Positions 8,809 through 16,423 of a stretch of 64,000 nucleotides of DNA are shown one piece after another. The DNA comes from Oligoflexus tunisiensis (lineage in GTDB: Bacteria; Bdellovibrionota_B; Oligoflexia; Oligoflexales; Oligoflexaceae): assembly GCF_001748245.1 (NCBI RefSeq), contig NZ_BDFO01000001.1:2217345-2281344 (forward strand). The letters run 5' to 3'. The position numbers and the translations under genes were made by a program. How positions within the stretch are numbered: the stretch's first letter is position 1; each line of letters starts with the position of its first letter. Under the pieces are notes generated by a model, which worked only from the letters and a program-made list of their open reading frames with translations, did no database searches and was not told the DNA's origin.

Positions 8809-9141
8809 GCTTCCACCTATCGACAAGAACGTGGCCTTTACCCTAGCACAGGATAAAAGCCGTGCTCGATAGGGAATTTCCTGTTCCGTCCGCGCCGGGC
8901 CTGGCAGCCTTCGTTTCGGTCGGTCCCGCGTCCGCCGCCGCATGCCCTCCCGGTCGACTCCTGTCGAAAAATCTGACAGTCCTCACCTGAACTCAACTTG
9001 CGCCAACTTTTAACCCATTGGAATGACATGATAAATGCGCAGCCTGGCCCCAGCCCTCTCCTGGCAGGACCCTTGCTCTCTTTCTGGTGCCGCCCCCTGC
9101 GGAGCCGTTGTGGTATAAGTTGTTGTGGATTGGAGGGGCCT
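8809..9141. other. Divergent intergenic region between serA and the glycosyltransferase
   Basis: 333 bases separate the two divergent starts. The right half contains an open frame joined to the glycosyltransferase (from a TTG at 8998), but its translation looks non-protein (Pro, Cys, Trp clusters) and the ribosome site lies later. A TATAAG at 9113-9118 is a possible -10 for the rightward gene, with no convincing -35. I see no RNA gene or repeat. Confidence 0.4.
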
Positions 9142-10401
9142 TTGAAGAGCATTCATAAAGTCTTGATCCTCAGTGGATTGCGTCTGTTTCCCAATCAGGC
9201 CGGTGGACACCTGCGCAGCGGAAACGTTGCGAAAGCTCTGGCGCGCCTTGGTTACGACGTTTGCATCTACAGCCTCGCCGGCCGCAAGGAAGACTATGGC
9301 AGTGGTTCCCAACTTCTGCAGCAAAGCATCGAACCCGGTCTGGTGGAGGAAATCAATCTCGCCCTGCCCCTGGGTCTTGCGCAAACTCTGGCGCGTCGCC
9401 TCGGTTTGCCTCGTCTTTGGCAGTATCCCATTCTCGCCTCGGGACTGATACCAGCGACTCTGCGCGATCGTTTGCAGTGGGCCGACTGCATCATCTGTGA
9501 TCTGCCTTTCGTGCCGCCGGTGCCGGGCCCCTGGCGTAAAAAACCCTGGGTGCTTTTGAGTCACAATCTTGAATATCGCCTGCTCGAACAGGGCGGTTTC
9601 CGGGATCGCCATCTTTTTGCGCCGATTCTTCTGGAATGGGAACGCACCGCGTCCAAACGTTATGATGGGATTCTGGCCTGTGCGACCGAGGACTACGACT
9701 TTTTTCAGGCGCATAATCGTGAGGCCAAACCGATTCAACTCGTCCCAAATGGAATTGATGCCGCTCTCTATGCGCCTGACGCGGACGCGCGTGCTGCCAT
9801 GCGCCAGGAGCTGGGTTTTGCGGAGCAGGACCGCGTGATCGTCTTCAGCGGCAGTCGCTATGCCCCCAATGTGGAGGCCCTGGCCCAGCTCCAGGACTTT
9901 GTGCACAAGCATGCGGAGGCCCTGCAGGCCGCAGCTGTGAAATTTCTGATTCTGGGCTCCATGGCCCCGGCGTCCCGTTCCGCGCGGATGATCGCCACGG
10001 GATTTGTGCCCTCGGTTTTACCGTATTTTCAGGCGGCTGATTTTGCCATCAATCCGGTTCAGCGTGGATCGGGCAGCAATGTGAAAATCTTCGAGTATTT
10101 GGCGGCCCGTCTGCCCATTCTTTCCACAGAATTCGGCGTGCGCGGTTCGCAGCTCCAGCCGGAAACGGATTATTTGCCCTTCGATTGGAACAGCCTCATG
10201 CTCAGGCTGTCCAGCCTGAGTCAGGCGCGCAGCCCTGAAGTCTGGCGCTCTTTCGGTGAAGGGGTCTGGCAGCGCCACGCGGCGAACAGCGATATGACGG
10301 AAATCGTTCGTCAGCAATGGGAGTCCCTGGAGCGGAGCCTGCCCCAGTTCTCTCTGCGCCTTGTGTCTCAGGTGCCTCACAGCCTGGCAAGCCGGCCTTA
10401 A
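9142..10401 (+). CDS. Glycosyltransferase, GT4-like
   Basis: I choose the TTG at 9142, with GGAGG 5 bases upstream, so the protein opens K-S-I-H-K-V-L-I-L-S-G as GT-B enzymes do. About 419 residues. The N-terminal domain has the G-G-H-L-R-S-G acceptor-side loop. The C-terminal domain has the family 4 donor site (G-S-G-S-N-V-K-I-F-E-Y-L-A), and H-N-L-E-Y precedes the linker helix. It probably transfers a nucleotide-activated sugar to an envelope glycan. The neighbours do not form a polysaccharide locus, so the acceptor is unknown. Confidence 0.82.
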   Translation: MKSIHKVLILSGLRLFPNQAGGHLRSGNVAKALARLGYDVCIYSLAGRKEDYGSGSQLLQQSIEPGLVEEINLALPLGLAQTLARRLGLPRLWQYPILASGLIPATLRDRLQWADCIICDLPFVPPVPGPWRKKPWVLLSHNLEYRLLEQGGFRDRHLFAPILLEWERTASKRYDGILACATEDYDFFQAHNREAKPIQLVPNGIDAALYAPDADARAAMRQELGFAEQDRVIVFSGSRYAPNVEALAQLQDFVHKHAEALQAAAVKFLILGSMAPASRSARMIATGFVPSVLPYFQAADFAINPVQRGSGSNVKIFEYLAARLPILSTEFGVRGSQLQPETDYLPFDWNSLMLRLSSLSQARSPEVWRSFGEGVWQRHAANSDMTEIVRQQWESLERSLPQFSLRLVSQVPHSLASRP

Positions 10402-10497
10402 GCCCTGGGAAAGACTTAAGTATTCTCTGCTAGCCAAAACGGTGTTCATGAATTAGTGTAGGCGCCTTCGGGAACCTCATCTTATGGACTTAGTTAA

Positions 10498-12123
10498 ATG
10501 ATTAGCACCAATCAAGTCACCCTGGCTTTCAGCCAACGGTTTCTCTTTCAGGATGTCAGCATCAAATTCCACCCCGGGCATTGCTATGGCCTGATCGGGG
10601 CGAACGGTGCCGGCAAGTCGACTTTCTTGAAAATCCTGTCCGGTGAAATCAAACCCGACCGCGGTGAAGTGCTCGTCACACCGGGTGAGCGTGTGGCGGT
10701 TCTGAAACAAAATCATTTTGAATTTGAAAACGTCGAGGTCATCAAAACCGTTTTGATGGGCAATCGCGAGCTTTACGATATTATGCAGGAAAAGGACGCG
10801 CTCTATCAAAAGCCGGATTTTTCCGAAGAGGACGGCTATCGCGCCGGTGAGCTGGAGAATCGCTTTGCCGATCTCGGTGGCTACGATGCCGAAAGCCAGG
10901 CCGGTGGCATGCTGGAATCCCTGGGTGTCCCCACGGTCTTCCATAATCAGCTGATGCGCGAGCTGGAAGCCGGTATGAAGGTCCGGGTTCTTCTGGCCCA
11001 GGCGCTGTTCGGCAATCCTGATATCCTCCTGCTCGATGAGCCTACGAACAACCTCGATATCGATTCGATCATGTGGCTCGAGGAATTTCTCTGCGAGTTC
11101 AAGAACACCGTGATCGTGGTGTCCCATGATCGGCACTTCCTCGACAAGGTCTCGACGCATATCGCTGACCTCGACTTTAGCCAGATCAATCTTTATACCG
11201 GCAACTACAGCTTCTGGTATGAAGCCAGCCAGCTGGCCCTGAAACAAAAGCAGGATCAGAACCGCAAGACCGAGGACAAGATCAAGGAACTCAAATCCTT
11301 TGTCGAACGTTTCTCGGCGAATGCTTCGAAGTCCAAGCAGGCCACCTCGCGGAAAAAACTTTTGGATAAATTGAACGTCGACGACATCAAGCCTTCGTCG
11401 CGCCGTTATCCGCATATCCATTTCCAACAGGAACGGGAAGCCGGCAAGCAGCTCCTCGAGGTGAAAAACCTCACCGGCTCGCTGGACGGTCGAACCCTCT
11501 TCAAAAACCTGAGCTTTCAGGTCGAAAAGGGTGAAAAGATCGCCTTTGTCGGCCGCGACACGCATCCGGCTTCGCTGCTTCTGCAAATCCTGGCCGGAGA
11601 AAAAGCCGCGGATGCCGGGGAATTCGGCTGGGGCGTGACCACCAAGCGTGGTTATTTCCCGAAGGATCACGAAGCCCATTTTGCAGAAAACCTGAACCTT
11701 ATCGAATGGCTGCGCCGCAACGCAACCAAACCGGAAGAGGCGGAAGAGGAATTCCTCCGCGGCTTTCTCGGCAAGATGCTGTTCAGCGGGACCGAGGTTT
11801 TCAAGGAAACCCGCGTGCTGTCCGGGGGCGAAAAGGTCCGCTGTCTTATGTCGCGTCTGATGATGATGCAGCCGAACGTTCTTCTGTTGGATGAGCCCAC
11901 CAACCACCTGGATTTGGAGTCCATCACGGCCCTGAACAACGGCCTGAAAAACTACAAGGGCACCATCCTCCTCATCTCCCAGGACCGGGAAACGGTGGAG
12001 ACCATCGCCACCCGCATCATCGAGCTGACGCCGCGCGGTGTGATCGATCGTGAAATGGGATATGCAGAATATCTGGAACGAGCGGATATCGCCGAACAAA
12101 GACAAATCCTCTATCGAGGCTGA
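10498..12123 (+). CDS. ybiT: ABC-F ATPase, YbiT type, with degenerate second nucleotide site
   Basis: 541 residues, two ABC domains joined by an ABC-F linker, no membrane part. ABC-F proteins act on the ribosome E site. It closely follows the YbiT layout (Y-G-L-I-G-A-N-G-A-G-K-S-T at the first Walker A; 'SANASKSKQATSR' in the linker). Domain 1 keeps Walker A, Walker B (L-L-L-D-E-P-T-N-N-L-D) and the switch His (S-H-D-R), but its signature is M-R-E-L-E-A-G. Domain 2 keeps L-S-G-G-E and Walker B but has lost the Walker A Gly-Lys (G352-R-D-T-H-P-A358-S) and the switch His (S-Q495-D-R). Followed by a terminator. Confidence 0.88.
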   Translation: MISTNQVTLAFSQRFLFQDVSIKFHPGHCYGLIGANGAGKSTFLKILSGEIKPDRGEVLVTPGERVAVLKQNHFEFENVEVIKTVLMGNRELYDIMQEKDALYQKPDFSEEDGYRAGELENRFADLGGYDAESQAGGMLESLGVPTVFHNQLMRELEAGMKVRVLLAQALFGNPDILLLDEPTNNLDIDSIMWLEEFLCEFKNTVIVVSHDRHFLDKVSTHIADLDFSQINLYTGNYSFWYEASQLALKQKQDQNRKTEDKIKELKSFVERFSANASKSKQATSRKKLLDKLNVDDIKPSSRRYPHIHFQQEREAGKQLLEVKNLTGSLDGRTLFKNLSFQVEKGEKIAFVGRDTHPASLLLQILAGEKAADAGEFGWGVTTKRGYFPKDHEAHFAENLNLIEWLRRNATKPEEAEEEFLRGFLGKMLFSGTEVFKETRVLSGGEKVRCLMSRLMMMQPNVLLLDEPTNHLDLESITALNNGLKNYKGTILLISQDRETVETIATRIIELTPRGVIDREMGYAEYLERADIAEQRQILYRG

Positions 12124-12133
12124 ATGGATAAAA

Positions 12134-12155
12134 GGGGCTCCTGGGAGCCCTTTTT
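12134..12155 (+). terminator. Rho-independent terminator after ybiT
   Basis: GGGCTC (12135-12140) pairs with GAGCCC (12145-12150) around a 4-base loop and is followed by TTTTT, 11 bases after the ybiT stop. Confidence 0.85.
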
Positions 12156-12270
12156 ACTCTCCGTAATAGTGTCTCCAACCCGCCTGAATCCCCAAAAAAT
12201 AATCCGCTTCTTAATGTTTTGACCCAATCGGCCGATATAGCTGAAGGATTAATAGAGACGGAGTCAGAGC

Positions 12271-13122
12271 ATGTCGTTAACCTTGGGCACGAACCCGGGG
12301 ATAGAGGAATTCCTGGGCCACATCCAAAAGCGACCATCAAATGAAGTGCTCGTGGAGCGTTTCCTGGTCCTTATCATGGAAACGGATGCCGATATCCGCC
12401 AGGGGGCCATGAGCCGACTCATGCATATCCTGCTCGAGGCCAATCCCCACGCCGCTCTGCAGTCCTGCTATCGCTTTCTTCAAAAAACACGCAACGATGG
12501 AGCCACGATCGATGAAGAGATCCTGGCCCTGGAGTTGACGGAAAACTGTTTTGTAAAACTCGGCAAGAAAAATCAGGCCGCCGTCATTCGTGATGAAATC
12601 GAAAGACTGAAAGTGCGGCAGGAAAATCCCGAATCCTTTCATCGCGACATGCGTACGGTGCTGCACAATGCTCATGAGCAGACCGAACAGATTTCCTATG
12701 AGGATCTTGCCAACGAACTCTTTGTGCGGCTCCAGACCGCGCTCGGCAACTTCACCAATATCCGGCATCAGCAGCTGGCTGTGCAAAGCCTCGTGAAAGC
12801 CTATCAGCTGGTGTACGAGGATATGGCCAAACCCATTCGCAAGGACCTTTATCTTTATGGCCGGAATCCTCTGCTTTGGACCCTGGACGGGGAATTCCGC
12901 CAGGATCTGAAACATTACCTCCTGGAAGGACGGCTCTTCAGTATGGGCAAGGACAGCCTCTCCGAGGGCCGTCTGCGCATGTCGCTCGAACTGCTCACCG
13001 GCTGGTTTGATCAGCGCCTCCTTCTGCCTCAGCAAAGCCGGGGCAAAGGCAAGGAACTCGTGGCCCAGATCGAATTCCTTGAAACCGCTCTCACGGCCAT
13101 CATCGACCGGGATTTCACCTGA
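12271..13122 (+). CDS. Helical cytoplasmic protein of unknown function
   Basis: 283 residues, almost entirely helical, with HEAT/ARM-like spacing in the N-terminal half (I-R-Q-G-A-M-S-R-L-M-H-I-L-L-E-A-N-P). No signal peptide, TM helix or catalytic motif. The ATG at 12271 follows GGAGTCAGAGC, a usable ribosome site. It lies 82 bases upstream of an ABC-F ATPase on the same strand and probably shares its transcript. No family is recognised and no function is claimed. Confidence 0.7.
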   Translation: MSLTLGTNPGIEEFLGHIQKRPSNEVLVERFLVLIMETDADIRQGAMSRLMHILLEANPHAALQSCYRFLQKTRNDGATIDEEILALELTENCFVKLGKKNQAAVIRDEIERLKVRQENPESFHRDMRTVLHNAHEQTEQISYEDLANELFVRLQTALGNFTNIRHQQLAVQSLVKAYQLVYEDMAKPIRKDLYLYGRNPLLWTLDGEFRQDLKHYLLEGRLFSMGKDSLSEGRLRMSLELLTGWFDQRLLLPQQSRGKGKELVAQIEFLETALTAIIDRDFT

Positions 13123-13204
13123 TTTTCCTGAGGAAGGCTCTGGCTCTCCCTCGCCAAACAGGATATGCTCACGGTCCGTAAACACCACGACGAGTCCTCG
13201 ACAC

Positions 13205-14854
13205 ATGATACATCTGACAAACTTGACCAAACGACAGGGCCAGCGGGTCCTGTATGAAAACGCTTCATTTTTGATCCGCGAAGGTGATCGGATTGGCTTG
13301 GTTGGACCCAATGGCGCCGGCAAGACCACCATTTTCCGCCTGATCGTGGGTGAAGATCATCCCGACGCAGGATCCATCACCATTCCGCCTCAGTGTGTGG
13401 TCGGGTACTTTTCGCAGGACGTCGGCGAAATGCGGGGACGGTCCGCGCTGGAGCAGGTCATGGCCAGCGCCGGTCGGGTTTCCGAATTGGGGGCGTTTAT
13501 CGCTGAGGTGGAGGCCCAGCTCGCCTCGGGCGCGACCTCGGACATGGACCCGGATGCCTTCAATCAGCTGATGGAGCGCTATGGTGATGCGCAGATGGAA
13601 TTTCAGCAGCGCGATGGCTATGACCTTGAATCGCGGGCCCAGGCGGTTCTTACCGGCCTTGGCATTGGACCTGCGGACTACCATCGCCCGGTGGAACAGT
13701 TCAGCGGCGGCTGGAAAATGCGGATTGCGCTGGCCGGGATACTGACCCTGCAGCCGGATGTGCTGCTGATGGACGAGCCCACCAACCATCTGGATATCGA
13801 ATCGATCCTCTGGCTTGAGGAATGGCTGCAGTCCTACAAGGGTGCGATCATGATGACAAGCCACGACCGGGAATTCATGAATCGTCTGGTCGGGCGCATC
13901 GTGGAGATCGCGCACCGGCAGGTTACCGTTTATTCCGGCAACTATGAATTCTATTTGAGAGAGCGTGAGCAGCGTCGCGAACAGCAGGCGGCCGCGCATC
14001 GCCGTCAGCAGGAAATGCTGGCCAAGGAAGAGGATTTTATCGCGCGTTTCGCCGCCCGGGCCTCGCATGCCTCCCAGGTGCAATCCCGGGTGAAGAAACT
14101 CGAAAAGATCGAACGTCTTGAGGCTCCACCGGAAAGCAAAACGATTGAGTTCACCTTTCCCACTCCGCCCCGCAGCGGCAATGATGTGGCCCGTCTCACG
14201 GATCTCAGCAAAATCTGGTCGCGCGAGGATGGAACGCAGCGGCCCGTGTTCCGCGGTGTCTCCGGTGTGATTCAGCGCCTGAACAAGATCGCCCTTACGG
14301 GTGTGAACGGCGCGGGAAAATCCACGCTGCTCAAAACCATCGTCGGGGAAACGGAACCCACGGCCGGAGCCGTGGCGATCGGTCCCAGTGTGAGGATCGG
14401 TTATTTCAGTCAGCATGCGCTCGATCTTTTGAATCCCAATCAGACGATCTTTGAAGAGATCAGCTCGCGTCTACCGGATGCCACCATTGGTTTTATCCGC
14501 AACCTGCTCGGTGCCTTCCTCTTCAGTGGCGATGATGTTCACAAGAAGATCGGCGTGCTGTCCGGTGGGGAACGCAGCCGGGTGCTGCTCGCTCAGATCC
14601 TGGCCAGTCCCTTGAATTTCCTCGTGCTCGATGAACCGACCAACCACCTGGATATTGAATCGCGGGAAGTGCTTCTGAAAGCCGTGCAGGAGTTTGATGG
14701 CACCGTCCTTGTGGTGAGCCACGACCGGCACTTTCTGCGAGCGATCGCCAATCGGGTTTTTGAAATACGCGACGGTGAGCTGCGTGTTTACGAGGGGAAC
14801 TACGATTACTACGTGGAGAAGGGCGGCCTGAGTGCCCCTTCAAGTCCGAAATAG
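13205..14854 (+). CDS. ABC-F family ATPase
   Basis: About 549 residues from the ATG at 13205; an open frame extends further left but runs through the end of the preceding gene. Two complete ABC domains are visible. Domain 1 has G-P-N-G-A-G-K-T-T, F-S-G-G-W-K-M-R, L-L-M-D-E-P-T-N-H-L-D and S-H-D-R-E. Domain 2 has G-V-N-G-A-G-K-S-T, L-S-G-G-E-R-S-R, L-D-E-P-T-N-H-L-D and S-H-D-R-H. A charged coiled linker (R-E-R-E-Q-R-R-E-Q-Q) separates them. Unlike the ybiT-type protein upstream, both sites look competent. The likely role is translation; the exact subgroup (Uup/YheS/EttA) is not settled. Confidence 0.88.
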   Translation: MIHLTNLTKRQGQRVLYENASFLIREGDRIGLVGPNGAGKTTIFRLIVGEDHPDAGSITIPPQCVVGYFSQDVGEMRGRSALEQVMASAGRVSELGAFIAEVEAQLASGATSDMDPDAFNQLMERYGDAQMEFQQRDGYDLESRAQAVLTGLGIGPADYHRPVEQFSGGWKMRIALAGILTLQPDVLLMDEPTNHLDIESILWLEEWLQSYKGAIMMTSHDREFMNRLVGRIVEIAHRQVTVYSGNYEFYLREREQRREQQAAAHRRQQEMLAKEEDFIARFAARASHASQVQSRVKKLEKIERLEAPPESKTIEFTFPTPPRSGNDVARLTDLSKIWSREDGTQRPVFRGVSGVIQRLNKIALTGVNGAGKSTLLKTIVGETEPTAGAVAIGPSVRIGYFSQHALDLLNPNQTIFEEISSRLPDATIGFIRNLLGAFLFSGDDVHKKIGVLSGGERSRVLLAQILASPLNFLVLDEPTNHLDIESREVLLKAVQEFDGTVLVVSHDRHFLRAIANRVFEIRDGELRVYEGNYDYYVEKGGLSAPSSPK

Positions 14855-14861
14855 GATGCAA

Positions 14862-14884
14862 GCCCGGCCTGACCGGGCTTTTTT
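14862..14884 (+). terminator. Rho-independent terminator after the ABC-F gene
   Basis: GCCCGG (14862-14867) and CCGGGC (14873-14878) form a GC-rich stem with a 5-base loop, then a run of six Ts. It starts 8 bases after the stop codon. Confidence 0.9.
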
Positions 14885-14969
14885 AACAGGCTCGCGCAAT
14901 AATCAGACTTTCAGGGCTTCCTTCGGGCGAAAGAATGTTTCCCAACATCAACCCGACGAAGGACCCACT

Positions 14970-15347
14970 ATGAAAAACTCGATTCTTTTCAGCCTCTTGG
15001 CCGCGATTCTTCTGACGTCTGCCTGTGGCAGCGATTCCAAAAAAAGCCAACCCAAGTCAACGGTTTATCATTTCAATACCGGCCACGGTTACTGCCTTGA
15101 AGTGGTCCAGGAACAACTGGCTGCCAAAGGCTTTGAGCTTCCCGACACCGTGTCCGCCGGTGCCTGCCCCCAACAGACCACCATTCCTGGCCCCAATACT
15201 GTCACCCGGCATGCCACCTGTCCGATCACTATGGAGAACGGCGCACCCGGTACGGCTGTCTTTTACACGAAAATGATCGATGACGAGGGTGGAGTCCTGG
15301 ATCTGACGGTCATGAGCCCCGAATTCATCTGCCAGGAAGTTAGTTAA
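14970..15347 (+). CDS. Small lipoprotein
   Basis: About 125 residues from the ATG at 14970, with AAGGA upstream. Leader and lipobox L-T-S-A-C (Cys19) are clear, followed by a polar Ser/Lys spacer. The mature domain has four Cys in positions that could form two disulfides. The frame could be opened 46 codons earlier, but that would remove the leader. No family is recognised. Converges with ycgN with no gap between the stop codons. Confidence 0.75.
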   Translation: MKNSILFSLLAAILLTSACGSDSKKSQPKSTVYHFNTGHGYCLEVVQEQLAAKGFELPDTVSAGACPQQTTIPGPNTVTRHATCPITMENGAPGTAVFYTKMIDDEGGVLDLTVMSPEFICQEVS

Positions 15348-15782
15348 TCAGTAGATCCAGTCCACCACAAAATCCTCCAAATTCTTCGCGTGAGTTTCCG
15401 ACACAATTTTGTTGCGTACGGAAACTCCGGCTTTATGCACGGTGGAGGAGGAGCCGCTCACGAGCGGATGCCAGCGCGGAAGGTCCTTGCCCTCGGCGAG
15501 CAGGCGATAGGCGCAGGTGGAGGGGAGCCAGTGAATCTTCCGAACCTTTTTCGCATTGAAAACCTGGCAATCAGGAACGTGCTTTTTCCTATTTTTATAG
15601 TCACTGCACCGACAGGTTTTGGCGTCGAGCATTTTGCACGCGACGTTGGTAAATGAGATCAAGCCGGTTTCATCGTCTTCCAGTTTATAGAGACAACAGC
15701 GGCCACAACCGTCGCAGAGGGATTCCCACTCCTCGCGGCTCATGTCTTCCAGTTCTTTTGTCTTCCAAAAAGGCTCAGCCAT
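15348..15782 (-). CDS. ycgN: YcgN-family cysteine-cluster protein (UPF0260)
   Basis: About 144 residues from the ATG at 15782 (GAAAGGAATAGG upstream). The family hallmark C-D-G-C-G-R-C-C lies near residue 25. It is followed by C-K-M-L-D, C-R-C-x-x-Y and P-D-C spacing, then W-L-P-S-T-C-A-Y-R and the conserved G-x-x-L-P-x-W-H-P-L. These cysteines probably bind iron-sulfur or zinc. The biochemical role of the family is not settled. The open frame to the left of the start is antisense to arfB and is not coding. Confidence 0.88.
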   Translation of the reverse strand: MAEPFWKTKELEDMSREEWESLCDGCGRCCLYKLEDDETGLISFTNVACKMLDAKTCRCSDYKNRKKHVPDCQVFNAKKVRKIHWLPSTCAYRLLAEGKDLPRWHPLVSGSSSTVHKAGVSVRNKIVSETHAKNLEDFVVDWIY

Positions 15783-15921
15783 TCCTATTCCTTTCAGCAT
15801 GCGCTCAGGGTCCCATGCTTTGGGAAGGCAGGCAAGTGTCTTTGGCTTGTCCTTGACTTTTGGCATTAGTCTTGCTGTTTTAGGACCGAGGCCTGCCGCC
15901 TCGCCCCGGGGAGGCCAATTC

Positions 15922-16338
15922 ATGCTCCAAGTGAACAGTAAGATCGCGATACCTGACGATGAATTCGACATCAGCTTTGCCCGCAGTTCGGGCCCTGGTG
16001 GACAGAATGTCAATAAAACCAACAGCAAGGCTGTCCTGCATTGGGACGTGACCAATAGCCCGTCGCTGCCCTGGGATGTGAAGGCACGCTTTCTCAAGAC
16101 CTTTGCCTCCAAGCTGACCACCGAAGGGAGCATCGTCATTGCCAGCGATGAGAGCCGCGCACAGGAAGCCAATGTCAAAGGCTGCCTGGAAAAACTCAAA
16201 GCCATGATTTTGACGGTGGCCACGCCGCCCAAGATCCGCCGGCCCACCAAACCCACGAAATCATCCCAAAGAGCCCGTGTCGAAAACAAAAAGGCGCGGT
16301 CGATGACCAAAAAGACTCGACAGAAAGTGGATTTCTGA
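15922..16338 (+). CDS. arfB: Ribosome rescue peptidyl-tRNA hydrolase ArfB
   Basis: 138 residues from the ATG at 15922 (GGAGG 8 bases upstream). It releases stalled peptides on ribosomes that have run off truncated mRNA. The catalytic loop G-P-G-G-Q-N-V-N-K carries Gly-Gly-Gln at 26-28. The C-terminal tail is long, Lys/Arg-rich and Gly-poor, as needed to enter the empty mRNA channel. Divergent from ycgN, with a 139-base shared upstream region. Confidence 0.9.
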   Translation: MLQVNSKIAIPDDEFDISFARSSGPGGQNVNKTNSKAVLHWDVTNSPSLPWDVKARFLKTFASKLTTEGSIVIASDESRAQEANVKGCLEKLKAMILTVATPPKIRRPTKPTKSSQRARVENKKARSMTKKTRQKVDF

Positions 16339-16423
16339 CCAGGCTAATTTCGTCCCTGTGCGGCAACAGTTCCCGCTCCTAGAATGAAAGCAGTAACACA
16401 CAACTGCAAATCATGGAGCAAGC

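Noticed and set aside
8998..9141. N-terminal extension of the glycosyltransferase from a TTG at 8998
   Set aside because: The added 48 residues are Pro/Cys/Trp-rich and unlike a GT-B start, and a strong GGAGG lies directly before the TTG at 9142.
10477..12105. 542-codon minus-strand ORF opposite ybiT
   Set aside because: It is an antisense shadow: its codons mirror a strongly conserved ABC-F gene and the translation shows no fold of its own. Similar shadows over 13265-14416, 16610-17932 and 57319-58260 were dropped for the same reason.
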